The notes under the pieces: generated by a model
What the model saw: the letters and a program-made list of their open reading frames with translations, nothing else
The model's database searches: none
What the model was told of the DNA's origin: nothing
Source of the DNA: Bacteroides salyersiae WAL 10018 = DSM 18765 = JCM 12988
GTDB lineage: Bacteria > Bacteroidota > Bacteroidia > Bacteroidales > Bacteroidaceae
Length of the DNA stretch: 64,000 bases
Assembly (NCBI RefSeq): GCF_000381365.1
Contig: NZ_KB905466.1
Location: 618,744 to 682,743 of the forward strand
Direction: 5' to 3'
Made by a program: the position numbers and the translations under genes
Shown here: positions 49,652-58,286 of the stretch, in pieces
How positions within the stretch are numbered: position 1 is the stretch's first letter
Layout: each line of letters begins with the position of its first letter

Positions 49652-50505
49652 TGAGACCAATTGAAAGACTTGAAGAAACTTATTTCCCTAAAGGCATAGA
49701 GTTACTTGAATACATGGAGGAGGTAGCAGTACTTTATGTACCAGATTATGATATAGACCATGAAACAGGAGAACAATATATTTATGGTACAACCGCCTTG
49801 CCCTTATTCATAAGAAGATACAATCAGAATAAACTATATGGTAACTTCACATACGAAGATTATATAGCCAATGAGGACATACAAAATACGCTGAAAGGCT
49901 TGGGTGTTGATATAGATAAGTTTTGGTTTCTGCTTCTATTCATCTTTGACTATACTTGTGGAACGTGCTTAGATGGAATGAAAGCAACAGGCATTGGAAT
50001 AGAACAGCTTACCAAATTTGCCAAAGCCATAGCTGACAACCATAAGGAGATTAATCAATTTGGAGTAAGTTTTAAGAAGCCTATTACAGTCTCTGTAAAG
50101 GTTGAAGGCAAGCATCAGATAGTAATTGACAATGCCAATGCCATAGGCTACTTGGCTACTACCATCATCAATAACCTAAAGGAGATAGAGGAACATCCTT
50201 GGATGCAGAGCCAACAAGTCAGCATGGACACCCATGCAGAAGAAAAGGAATCCGTTCAGATATGGCTGTTCTATAAGATGTTCAATGACTTCTTCAATTT
50301 ATCCCCATACAATAAGCAGTTTAATGTCAGACAAAAGAAAGGAGGCACCATATCACTCAGTAAGACATTGCTCATATCAAGGCTTATCTACTTCACCAAG
50401 CTATCTAAACATAGTAAATTCTCAGATGATGAAGATGTCCTAAAAGGCTACATCAAGCAATATAAAGACAAGAGAATTAATACTGTGAATAGCATATACT
50501 TCTAA
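49651..50505 (+). CDS. Hypothetical element protein, 284 residues
   Basis: From ATG 49651 (MRPIERLEETYFPKG); the TTG at 49624 lies inside the -7 element and is rejected. The protein has no signal or membrane segment. It has the helical segment FWFLLLFIFDYTCGTCLDGM and a basic C-terminus (YIKQYKDKRINTVNS). I recognise no domain. It follows the serine recombinase by 48 bases behind its own palindromic promoter and has its own terminator. A role in excision or as a partner of the integrase is possible from position only. Confidence 0.7.
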   Translation: MRPIERLEETYFPKGIELLEYMEEVAVLYVPDYDIDHETGEQYIYGTTALPLFIRRYNQNKLYGNFTYEDYIANEDIQNTLKGLGVDIDKFWFLLLFIFDYTCGTCLDGMKATGIGIEQLTKFAKAIADNHKEINQFGVSFKKPITVSVKVEGKHQIVIDNANAIGYLATTIINNLKEIEEHPWMQSQQVSMDTHAEEKESVQIWLFYKMFNDFFNLSPYNKQFNVRQKKGGTISLSKTLLISRLIYFTKLSKHSKFSDDEDVLKGYIKQYKDKRINTVNSIYF

Positions 50506-50526
50506 TAACACACTGATAACCAATCA

Positions 50527-50575
50527 AGTCCTGCTCCGTACCATTAAGAGGGTACATAAAAGCAGGACTTTTTTT
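50527..50575 (+). terminator. Terminator after the 284-residue gene
   Basis: AGTCCTGCT (50527-50535) pairs with AGCAGGACT (50561-50569), with inner GTACC/GGTAC, followed by seven T. A strong intrinsic terminator. Confidence 0.9.
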
Positions 50576-50765
50576 CTCTCTTTTAATCCTACCATTATAT
50601 CCCATCTTTGCATCGTCAAAACGATAGCGGACGAGCTACCAATTTAGAGGGGAAATAAAACCACTCATTAATTTCTCTCTTTTAATCAGCCCAGAAGCCA
50701 GTAGCTTTGCAATATCAAAATTAACAAAAGCTGGAGCGCACCAGTCTAAAAACTGCAAAGAAGAT
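50570..50765 (+). promoter_or_regulatory. Two similar promoter copies before the DGQHR gene
   Basis: The sequence CTCTCTTTTAATC occurs twice (about 50575-50588 and 50673-50686), each followed after 14 bases by a -7-like element: CATCTTTG near 50603 and TAGCTTTG at 50702-50709. After each -7 element the leaders share GCA-TCAAAA patterns. The gene start is at 50766. Confidence 0.55.
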
Positions 50766-51674
50766 ATGATGACTATTTATTTTTATGGCAGCAATCGTGA
50801 AATCGTAGCAGAGAATGTAAAGAAGTGCTATTCAATGATTGAGAAATATGGCTTTAATGCTGCAATGGGTAAGATTAAGTTAGTTGGCAGCGAGGATTTA
50901 ACAGGAGAGAAATTATTAAAGGTTTCCATTGTTCCTAAGTCCAATGCCAAACCTCTTTCAATAGACAACTGGATGCTGAATACAGAAGAGGTTACAGATG
51001 CCACTGAAAGAGCAGCAGCTAAAGCCCCAGTGGATGGACAACACAGGATGATAGCCATGTTCATACTGGAGGTAGAAGGCTATATTGATTTTAATGAAGA
51101 AGAAATGACTGAAACCATTAAGAAACCAGAGAATATGAGTTTGGCATTATTTACAGCCTCTATCAATAACGGCAGACCTTGGAATTACAAAGACTTTAGC
51201 AAATCAAAGTTCCAAACAGGAGACGAGAGAATTGATTATATTGAAGCACAAATTCAAGAAACAGGATTGAAGTCTGACGTAATCTATAGCTTTTATACAT
51301 TAGGGCAACCAGAGGTTAAAGCTAATGTCGCCAAAGACCTTAAATTGGGCATAAATAGACTACCCAAATCTTTAAAGTTAAATGCAACCACCCAAGAGTT
51401 AGGCGATAAAGTTCTAAAGGCTTTTAAAAGCAGTAAAATCTCTGAATCTACATACGATAATGGAAGATTAGCAAAAGGATTTAAGCTGTTCTACAATGAA
51501 TACAAACCAGAGATTAGCCAACTCCAGCAGTTAATCGCCATGATTAGCAAAGATGTGTGGTTTGGTAGTCAGAAGCCAGACGGTAGTGCAGAAGCCAAAC
51601 AATATTACAAGAATTTTGAAAAATGGTTCCAATATATGAATGAGAGTAACAACAAGTCTGTAGAAACTGCATAA
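50766..51674 (+). CDS. DGQHR-motif protein (ParB/DndB-like fold)
   Basis: A 302-residue protein. The motif VDGQHRMIAMFILE (about residues 89-102) is the DGQHR signature found in DndB-like and ParB/sulfiredoxin-like proteins, where it forms part of a nucleotide or DNA-binding pocket. The rest has no clear similarity: an N-terminal strand-rich part and a helical C-terminus ending in an asparagine-rich tail. It lies behind two promoter copies and before a terminator, so it is expressed alone. The role in the element (partition, regulation or defence) is not known. Confidence 0.7.
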   Translation: MMTIYFYGSNREIVAENVKKCYSMIEKYGFNAAMGKIKLVGSEDLTGEKLLKVSIVPKSNAKPLSIDNWMLNTEEVTDATERAAAKAPVDGQHRMIAMFILEVEGYIDFNEEEMTETIKKPENMSLALFTASINNGRPWNYKDFSKSKFQTGDERIDYIEAQIQETGLKSDVIYSFYTLGQPEVKANVAKDLKLGINRLPKSLKLNATTQELGDKVLKAFKSSKISESTYDNGRLAKGFKLFYNEYKPEISQLQQLIAMISKDVWFGSQKPDGSAEAKQYYKNFEKWFQYMNESNNKSVETA

Positions 51675-51683
51675 CCAACTAAC

Positions 51684-51714
51684 AATAAAGCCCATGTGAC
51701 AGGTGGGCTTTATT
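51684..51714 (+). terminator. Terminator after the DGQHR gene
   Basis: AATAAAGCCCA (51684-51694) pairs perfectly with TGGGCTTTATT (51704-51714) around a 9-base loop, 10 bases after the stop codon. Confidence 0.85.
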
Positions 51715-51738
51715 CTTAACCAACTAAATAATAAAACA

Positions 51739-52056
51739 ATGAACCCATATATCATACAATCCAGTTTATATTTAAGCACTATCTACGAAGCAATAATTGC
51801 TAAGCAAGAAATACTAAGAGCTAAAATGCAGCAATACAATGATGTCAAGCTCTACTTGTTCAGTTTCATTCTCCCAGAATATAGTTCTAATGAATATATT
51901 GCAAATAGCCTCAAACTTTATAATGAAAATGAACTGTTCCCCATTATTATAACTTCCATTACATATAAGGAAGTTAATAATCCAAGAATAGCTTTCAAGA
52001 ATGAGAATGGAATTATACACTTAGTCCTATGTTTTGAACATAACAAGGAGGATTGA
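51739..52056 (+). CDS. Hypothetical element protein, 105 residues
   Basis: From ATG 51739 (MNPYIIQSSLYLSTIYEA); the earlier in-frame ATG at 51703 lies inside the terminator stem. The protein is acidic to neutral, helical in its first half and strand-rich in the second (IAFKNENGIIHLVLCFEHN). No domain is recognised. A hairpin GCAGGGAAA/TTTCCCTGC (52063-52089) follows. Codon use matches the rest of the element. Confidence 0.6.
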   Translation: MNPYIIQSSLYLSTIYEAIIAKQEILRAKMQQYNDVKLYLFSFILPEYSSNEYIANSLKLYNENELFPIIITSITYKEVNNPRIAFKNENGIIHLVLCFEHNKED

Positions 52057-52062
52057 CAAGGA

Positions 52063-52089
52063 GCAGGGAAATGTGAGAGGTTTCCCTGC
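52063..52089 (+). terminator. Hairpin after the 105-residue gene
   Basis: GCAGGGAAA (52063-52071) pairs with TTTCCCTGC (52081-52089), 9-base loop. No long T run follows, so termination may be weak. Confidence 0.5.
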
Positions 52090-52218
52090 CTACTTAATAC
52101 TTCTGAATTGTGGTCTTATCATTAGTTCCCCACTTGTGGAATTACTACTTTTACAGTAGCACAGACAGATAATCCCACCACACAGATTGACGGACTACAA
52201 ACTATTCAGAATACCAAA

Positions 52219-52392
52219 ATGGAAGAATTTACCTATGAGCAGATAAGGGCTAAGGCTCTTAAACAGGGAATAAAAGATAATAAGGTTCATATTGGATTAT
52301 GGGCTAATTTTAATAACTATCTAAAGACAAGGAGAAAGAAGAATGGAAAGGTTACTACCTATTATATCCCATTGCAAAAATTGGCTTATTGA
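52219..52392 (+). CDS. Small basic protein, 57 residues
   Basis: ATG 52219 opens a 57-residue frame ending in TGA at 52390-52392: it begins MEEFTYEQIRAKALKQGIK and has a basic middle (YLKTRRKKNGKV). The composition and absence of rare codons suggest a real small protein. It could bind nucleic acid, for instance as an excision factor, but nothing proves that. It lies in an otherwise gene-free 500-base stretch upstream of the winged-helix-like gene. Confidence 0.45.
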   Translation: MEEFTYEQIRAKALKQGIKDNKVHIGLWANFNNYLKTRRKKNGKVTTYYIPLQKLAY

Positions 52393-52560
52393 CAAGATAA
52401 AAATTGAAGCAGAGAGATTCATATTGTTAAATCTTTGGGGTGTGCTTATTCACTTTTTACTGCGTGTCTAAACACCCCCTCTCTACACTCCTACGCTACA
52501 TTCCAATAAGACCCATGCAATGTCCTTACGGACACCGCAAAGGTAATCTGTAAGCTGGGA
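52393..52560. other. Gene-free stretch with short hairpins upstream of the winged-helix-like gene
   Basis: GGGGTGT (52437-52443) can pair with ACACCCC (52472-52478), and TGTCC/GGACA forms a small hairpin near 52518-52531. The stretch is a candidate replication or transfer site because of its place before a possible initiator gene, but no iterons or known oriT were seen. Confidence 0.3.
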
Positions 52561-52578
52561 GTGACTAAAATCAATGAT

Positions 52579-52791
52579 ATGTGGATTTATAACAATCATT
52601 TCTATAACAAGCTGAGCGAACTTAGAAAATCCAACAGGTTAAGTTCCTCTAAAGTGAGATTCTTATTAAAGACCAACCAAATCATTTTAATTAAACATAT
52701 TGAGCGATTGCCTTATGAGTTACGAGAAATTACCATTCAAGGAATATACAGTAATGAGCAACAATCTGATTCAGAAGTTAGGTTGTGCTGA
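52579..52791 (+). CDS. Possible small protein overlapping the next gene
   Basis: ATG 52579 opens a 70-residue frame (a GTG at 52561 would add six). It is basic and rich in helix-formers (LRKSNRLSSSKVRFLLKTNQ) like a small DNA-binding protein. Its last 77 bases overlap the likely start of the next gene in another frame. It could be translated with coupling, or be a chance frame. No other evidence supports it. Confidence 0.35.
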   Translation: MWIYNNHFYNKLSELRKSNRLSSSKVRFLLKTNQIILIKHIERLPYELREITIQGIYSNEQQSDSEVRLC

Positions 52792-53530
52792 TGTTTACAG
52801 GACATATGTGTTACTATTGACAGCAGACAAATATACATTGACCACTGACACTACAATAGACCAACTTGCATCATTCGTTGGTGATAAACCTGCCAACTAT
52901 AAAGGTGGTAAGAGTTCCAAATCATTCAATGACAAGTTAAGAGCCACAGGAGAAGTCAGCATACAGGATAAGGACAGTGGTAAGAAAGATAGGACTTGGA
53001 CTGATTATATATTCTTTCCTGTCAGCTTTGGACATTACAGAAGAATTAACAGGGAGTTTTACGATTCATACAACAATACTCTGGATTTAAAGCTCAGAGG
53101 ATTTATACTTAAACTGTTCAGTGCAGCAGAGCCATACAGTCATACTATTACCTTATCTGTAAGAATACTGAAAGAACTAATCCACATGGGACATGGCACT
53201 ATCTCCAGCTACATAGACCAACTAAGGGAGATGGACTTATTGGATGAAGTTGGAGATTCAATCATTTTAAAGGCTAAAGGTTTGCTTATAGACCTACCCA
53301 AAGATAAATATGTGGAGGAAGTGAAAGCAGACTTTGAACACATGATAGCATTTAATGAGAGCAGAGGAAACCCCATTTCAAGGGAGTGCATGATTTACAA
53401 GAAGTACAAGGAGAATAATTTTGAGGAAGTAAAGGATATGCACGCTCTTATGAAATCATTATCAAGTGGGTTGGTAGGCAGAAAGCAGGAGGTAAAAGAC
53501 AAGGAAGAACTGCCAGATTTAACCTTATAA
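52715..53530 (+). CDS. Winged-helix-like protein, possible replication initiator
   Basis: From ATG 52715 (MSYEKLPFKEYTVMSNNLIQ) the protein has 271 residues; ATG 52754 is an alternative start and TTG 52700 is less likely. Two helix-turn-helix-like segments are suggested: VYRTYVLLLTADKYTLTTDT near the N-terminus and ILKELIHMGHGTISSYIDQL in the middle, the latter followed by a wing-like turn. This two-wing layout recalls plasmid and phage replication initiators, but no family signature is recognised. The gene-free 52393-52560 stretch upstream could hold its target. Confidence 0.6.
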   Translation: MSYEKLPFKEYTVMSNNLIQKLGCADVYRTYVLLLTADKYTLTTDTTIDQLASFVGDKPANYKGGKSSKSFNDKLRATGEVSIQDKDSGKKDRTWTDYIFFPVSFGHYRRINREFYDSYNNTLDLKLRGFILKLFSAAEPYSHTITLSVRILKELIHMGHGTISSYIDQLREMDLLDEVGDSIILKAKGLLIDLPKDKYVEEVKADFEHMIAFNESRGNPISRECMIYKKYKENNFEEVKDMHALMKSLSSGLVGRKQEVKDKEELPDLTL

Positions 53531-53633
53531 AGATATGGCAATAAAAGCTCCAGACTACTAAAAAGATTTAGAGTTCTTTCTTTTAAAGGCATATTAGTTA
53601 TATATTTGCAATATAACCTTATACATCAATTCA

Positions 53634-55487
53634 ATGGCACAAATTTATCCTGACTTCTATACAATCCAGCATCTCCGCCAACCAGCAACAGAAGGAGAAC
53701 TAATCCTATTAGACTTTTTACAAAAGAATCTAAATATGGAGTTCGAGATATATTACCATCCTTTCATAAATGGTGACAGACCCAATATTGTTATTCTTAA
53801 AAAGGGATGTGGAGCTATAATCATATCTGTAAATGATTGGGATTTAACTGACTATGCTATTAATGATGATTTGGATTGGTGGAATAATTCAACTTCAACA
53901 AAGGTTCAATCACCTTTCTCTCAAATAAATTACTATAAAGAGAATCTTGTCTCATTACACATAAGTACTTTCTTAGAGAAGAAAATGAATAAGTGGTACT
54001 ATTCAAATATTATATATACACTTGTTTACTTCCATAAGATGTCCCAAGATAATATTGAGAAGTTTATACATGAGAATATATCCAAGGAAGATAATAAGAC
54101 CAAATTTTTAAAAGACATAAAATATATACAATATTGGGGATATGATTCTCTTACACTGCAAAACTTAGAAGAATATTTCAGCAAGATAAGAATAGAACAA
54201 CCTTCTTTCTTATTTGATGAAGATATTTACAATAATTTCAAACGCTACCTCAAGCCACCTTTTCATCAATTAGAAGAAGGGATTGATATTAAGTACACTA
54301 AAGCACAAGCAGAACTTATTAGAAGTGAAAGCAGACCCAGACGTAAAATAAAAGGGATTGCAGGAAGTGGTAAAACTCTTGTCCTTGCAAAGAGAGCTGT
54401 CAATGCATATCTAAGAACTAATAGTGAAATATTAATTCTAACATTTAATCTATCCCTTAAGAATTACATTCGCGACAAAATCAATGATGTAAGAGAGAGT
54501 TATCCTTGGGAGAAATTCTATATCACCAACTATCATCAGTTTATTAAATCAGAAGCAAACAACTATAACCTACCCATAAAAGGATTAAAATCTTATACGG
54601 ATATTAATTTCTTTGAGCCTGTAAAGAATCACATTAAGAAGTACAAGGCTATATTCATAGATGAGGTACAAGACTACCAAACTGAATGGCTGGAAATAAT
54701 TACCAAATATTTCTTATACGAGGATAGTGAATTTGTTGTGTTTGGAGATGAGAAACAAAATATTTACAGAAGACCGTTAGATGAGAACAAAGAACCAATA
54801 ATTAAAACAATCGCAGGAAACTGGAACAAGTCTCTCAACGCTTCCAAAAGATTCACAAGTGAAATAGGGAAGTTAGCGATGAAGTTCCAGCACCATTTCT
54901 TAGAGAATAAATACACCATTGACAATATGGTTGTGTTAGATAACCCTATGCTTGATTTTGAACAAAGGAATATTAAATATGCCAATATTGGAGCGAAAGC
55001 CAGCACAGAAAGGATATTCAATATCTATAAAGGGACTTGTAAGAAATATTGCCTTAACCCAGCAGACATTACTATTCTATCTGGTACTGCTGATATTTTA
55101 AGAGAAATAGAATACTCTATAAGAACTCAATTAAAAGAGAATACAACCACTACATTTGAAACTAAAGAAGAATATGATAAAAGCGAATTAGAGACCAAAT
55201 CTAAAAACAACTTTGAAGAGAGGATAAATACAATCAGACGATACAGAAGAAATCACTTCTCAATAAAAACAGGAACTGTAAAGCTATCTTCTATACACAG
55301 CTTTAAGGGCTGGGAATCACACACAATCTTTTTAATCATTGAGCCACATAAAAGTGATTCTATACAAGATTTTGAATCTGTTGAGCTTATATATACTGCG
55401 ATAACAAGGGCACAAGTTAATTTATTCATTCTCAATATAGGTAATGAAAAGTACGATTCATTCTTTAATGACAATATCCAAAATTAA
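53634..55487 (+). CDS. NERD-domain superfamily 1 helicase
   Basis: A 617-residue protein. Residues 15-110 look like a NERD (nuclease-related) domain (ATEGELILLDFLQKNL, then PNIVILKKGCGAIIISVNDW). Superfamily 1 helicase motifs follow: Walker A GIAGSGKT (about 242), Walker B IFIDEVQD (about 340), FGDEKQNIYRR, motif V-like SSIHSFKGWE and motif VI YTAITRAQ. NERD-helicases and related nuclease-helicase fusions act in phage defence in several bacteria, and this is a cargo-like gene on a mobile element. The helicase is short of the full 1B/2B insertions of UvrD. Confidence 0.88.
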   Translation: MAQIYPDFYTIQHLRQPATEGELILLDFLQKNLNMEFEIYYHPFINGDRPNIVILKKGCGAIIISVNDWDLTDYAINDDLDWWNNSTSTKVQSPFSQINYYKENLVSLHISTFLEKKMNKWYYSNIIYTLVYFHKMSQDNIEKFIHENISKEDNKTKFLKDIKYIQYWGYDSLTLQNLEEYFSKIRIEQPSFLFDEDIYNNFKRYLKPPFHQLEEGIDIKYTKAQAELIRSESRPRRKIKGIAGSGKTLVLAKRAVNAYLRTNSEILILTFNLSLKNYIRDKINDVRESYPWEKFYITNYHQFIKSEANNYNLPIKGLKSYTDINFFEPVKNHIKKYKAIFIDEVQDYQTEWLEIITKYFLYEDSEFVVFGDEKQNIYRRPLDENKEPIIKTIAGNWNKSLNASKRFTSEIGKLAMKFQHHFLENKYTIDNMVVLDNPMLDFEQRNIKYANIGAKASTERIFNIYKGTCKKYCLNPADITILSGTADILREIEYSIRTQLKENTTTTFETKEEYDKSELETKSKNNFEERINTIRRYRRNHFSIKTGTVKLSSIHSFKGWESHTIFLIIEPHKSDSIQDFESVELIYTAITRAQVNLFILNIGNEKYDSFFNDNIQN

Positions 55488-55797
55488 TCTAACAGAACCA
55501 CAAGCGAGACACCCCTACCCACATAAACACCCCCTTATAGCTCTTAAATAAAAAAGAATGCTTTAACAATGCAGTCTGACTGCTGACAGAAATAAGCATT
55601 CTTTTTAATCTGAGAGGGGGCACGATGTACTATTGCCACAGCCTACCAATAATTTACTAATGCTCCTCATTCCCTTTGAAAGAATCTTTAGGGAAAGACA
55701 TAGAACAGCCTAAGATGCAAACGAAGTAATTCACTTGTGTTTTAGGTTTGTTCTTGTTAAATCCATTCAATCAATAACCATTTAATTCAATTTCATT
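55488..55797. other. Intergenic stretch before DUF3871
   Basis: A 310-base gene-free stretch. It contains C-rich runs (ACACCCCTACCC, ACACCCCCTT), the terminator at 55551-55606 and a TAGGTTTG -7 element at 55743-55750, 47 bases before the DUF3871 start. No ORF or repeat array was seen. Confidence 0.5.
55551..55608 (+). terminator. Terminator after the NERD-helicase
   Basis: AAAAAGAATGCTT (55551-55563) pairs with AAGCATTCTTTTT (55594-55606); the loop contains the palindrome GCAGTCTGACTGC (55571-55583). Confidence 0.85.
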
Positions 55798-56817
55798 ATG
55801 AGAGATTTAGTAATTATGCCAGCTATGGCACAGCGTAGAGAATCATTAAACATGGGTGAGTTTGCAGAAGAAGCAATTATTGTGGAAGAAGTTGCAGCAC
55901 CCAAAAGAGTAAATCATTTCATTGAAGCCAATACACAGGAAGTAACCTTGCAGCATCTACAACAAGACTGCATCATTCCAAGTTTTGCATCAATGGAAGA
56001 AACCATTAGTCACCAATCCTTTATAGGTGCAGTAGTGGATGCAGCTAAGGATTACTTTCATGGAGAACAGTTTGATATGCCAGAGATAAGAATCTCACAT
56101 CCTATCAATGGTAGAATACCAAGTGCATTAGGTAAGAAGGCTTCTGAACTGACAGACGAAGAGAAAACTTTGTTCTATCAGAGAATGTGCTTCTGCTTTG
56201 AAATTCCATCCATTGTACACGATGAATACGGTAATCGTTTAGCTTTATCCATTGGTGGAGTGAGAGCATATAACGAGATTAACCTATACAGTAAGAAGTC
56301 TGTTGAGAGATTTAAAATCTTCATAGGCTTTAGAAATAGAGTTTGCAGTAATCTTATGCTCACCACTGATGGCTTACAGGATAAGGTAGAAGTTCTAAGC
56401 ACGCAAGAACTATATGCAGCAGCATTGAATCTGTTCCATGCTTACAACCCATCCAAAGACCTGCATCTATTAAGAACACTTGGGCAGATGTCAATCTCCA
56501 CAAGCGAGTTCTGTCAGATAATAGGCAGGATGAGATTATATCAAGCTCTTACACCCAACCAACAGAAACGCTTACCTCGTCTATTGTTAGGAGACAGTCA
56601 GATTAATGCGGCTTGCAGGGCATTCGTTTCTGATGCAAACTTCAAGAGTACAGGGGATAGCATTACAGGCTGGCAGCTCTTAAACCTGCTCAATGGTTCT
56701 GTAAAGTCAAGTTACATAGATAACTTCTTGGAAAGGAATCTTAACTGCACAGAGTTTGTACAAGGCATTCAACGTGCTAAATTAGGAGATAGTGAATACG
56801 CTTGGTTCTTGGGCTGA
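55798..56817 (+). CDS. DUF3871 family protein
   Basis: A 339-residue protein with EVTLQHLQQDCIIPSFASME and TISHQSFIGAVVDAAKDYF near residues 45-85, typical of DUF3871, a family found on Bacteroides mobile elements. It has no signal and ends in a helical region (TGWQLLNLLNGSVKSSYIDN). Function is unknown; the length and domain order recall plasmid-borne phage-like DUF932 proteins, but no catalytic motif is visible. A TAGGTTTG -7 element lies 47 bases upstream. Confidence 0.8.
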   Translation: MRDLVIMPAMAQRRESLNMGEFAEEAIIVEEVAAPKRVNHFIEANTQEVTLQHLQQDCIIPSFASMEETISHQSFIGAVVDAAKDYFHGEQFDMPEIRISHPINGRIPSALGKKASELTDEEKTLFYQRMCFCFEIPSIVHDEYGNRLALSIGGVRAYNEINLYSKKSVERFKIFIGFRNRVCSNLMLTTDGLQDKVEVLSTQELYAAALNLFHAYNPSKDLHLLRTLGQMSISTSEFCQIIGRMRLYQALTPNQQKRLPRLLLGDSQINAACRAFVSDANFKSTGDSITGWQLLNLLNGSVKSSYIDNFLERNLNCTEFVQGIQRAKLGDSEYAWFLG

Positions 56818-56901
56818 GTGGATTGTTGATTGAGAGAGGAAAGGGCAGCTGTTCAATTAGTTGTCCTTTCTTCATTTTATCAATCATCAAATATTACAAT
56901 C

Positions 56902-57177
56902 ATGAATAAATCTAAAATTGAAAATGCTATCAATCATATCACCTCTTTACAAGAAAGACTATGCTACTGTGAGAACAACCTACAATACATCAAACGCTTG
57001 CAAGCACTTAAATATTGGCTGCACAAGTTTGATTCATTTTTAGATAGGAACAGCAAACAGCATGGTGAATATGCAGCAGTTTATGAAAGTTACTTCCATA
57101 CTTGTTGCGGGTTCTCATTCTACGACAGAGTTTGTAACTCAATTCTTGTTTATGAATATGGTGACAGACCATTTTAA
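56902..57177 (+). CDS. Hypothetical element protein, 91 residues
   Basis: From ATG 56902 (MNKSKIENAINHITSLQERL); the TTG at 56830 only adds a leader of poor composition. A helical coiled-coil-like N-terminus precedes a tyrosine-rich part with CCGFSFYDRVCNS, whose cysteines could bind metal. It starts 85 bases after DUF3871 on the same strand. No known domain. Converges with the DUF5677-like gene. Confidence 0.6.
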   Translation: MNKSKIENAINHITSLQERLCYCENNLQYIKRLQALKYWLHKFDSFLDRNSKQHGEYAAVYESYFHTCCGFSFYDRVCNSILVYEYGDRPF

Positions 57178-57202
57178 AGAATTAATGCAAAAAGAAAGAA
57201 CA

Positions 57203-58129
57203 TTATTTTAAGTGTTCTTTCTGGCATTGTTCTATTAGTCCTTGCAAATATTCATCACTTACAGAACAAAGTAAGGTCTTAGCGGTTGAAGATTTCTTAA
57301 AATCTATATTATATCGTTTTATCTCGTTTTTATAGATTTCTTTAATTGCTACCAATGTTGAATTTAAATTAACAATAGATAAACTTAATATAGGTTCAAA
57401 CAACTCCTCGCTCTTGTCCAAGTCACAATTACTTATACTTAAGCCATGTACAAACACTGATAAATAACTTGCATAAGTTGAGAAAGAGGGATTTGAATCG
57501 ACCATTTTATATAAAGAGTTCCAAGTAAATTGATTTTTCTCTTTGGGGTTAAGAAGAGGTTTTAAACTCTTATATTTCCAATTTGCATTCTCAATAATCT
57601 GATTAACAATTTTATTATTATTATAGAGTGGGCTTCTTTTTAATTCTTTAATTATGAATTCCTTTGCAATCATATCAGATTTATTAGTATCTCTTACTTG
57701 GGTTACTAATGCTATAAACTCATCTTCTTTAATTCGTCCATTATTAACTATTTGATTATAATCTGGATAATCCTTATATCTACAAAGAATTCCATCCAAA
57801 ACATATAAATAATGTTTGAACACCTTTTCATCTTCGTTGGAGTTCATATATACATGATAGATAGTGGCTAAATTATCAATAATATTTCTACATAAGGTAC
57901 AAGCTGATACATAATCATGGTTATGTGAATAAATAAGGAATATAGACTCCCATGTTTCTAACATTTTTTTTACAAGTCGCAATACATAGCTGGGAATATC
58001 ATTAATTCCATCATTATTATACAACTTTTGTAATTCAGTAGTCAAATAGTCTAATTCTGAGAATGCAAATAAATAGACATCCTCATAATTCCATCCCATT
58101 CTTTCTGCTTCTGGATAAGAAATTCTCAT
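57203..58129 (-). CDS. DUF5677-like protein
   Basis: A 308-residue, mostly helical, soluble protein. The segment SIFLIYSHNHDYVSACTLCR followed by NIIDNLATIYHVYMNSN resembles the helical core of DUF5677 (an R-x-x-x-[DE] helix pair). It is the only minus-strand gene in the middle of the element, and it reads against the rest. Several single, oppositely oriented, AT-rich genes of this sort act in defence or toxin roles on mobile elements, but nothing here proves it. Confidence 0.6.
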   Translation of the reverse strand: MRISYPEAERMGWNYEDVYLFAFSELDYLTTELQKLYNNDGINDIPSYVLRLVKKMLETWESIFLIYSHNHDYVSACTLCRNIIDNLATIYHVYMNSNEDEKVFKHYLYVLDGILCRYKDYPDYNQIVNNGRIKEDEFIALVTQVRDTNKSDMIAKEFIIKELKRSPLYNNNKIVNQIIENANWKYKSLKPLLNPKEKNQFTWNSLYKMVDSNPSFSTYASYLSVFVHGLSISNCDLDKSEELFEPILSLSIVNLNSTLVAIKEIYKNEIKRYNIDFKKSSTAKTLLCSVSDEYLQGLIEQCQKEHLK

Positions 58130-58286
58130 AATTAATTAATTTATATCCAAAGATAATCGTTTGAATACAATAAACAAAATATTCACTTTGATAATTAGTG
58201 AATGTTCCTTTAGTAATCAATGAGTTAGTAAATCCAACTCAGAATTAATATTCACTTCTATTTATTTCATTATAAAACAGAACATT

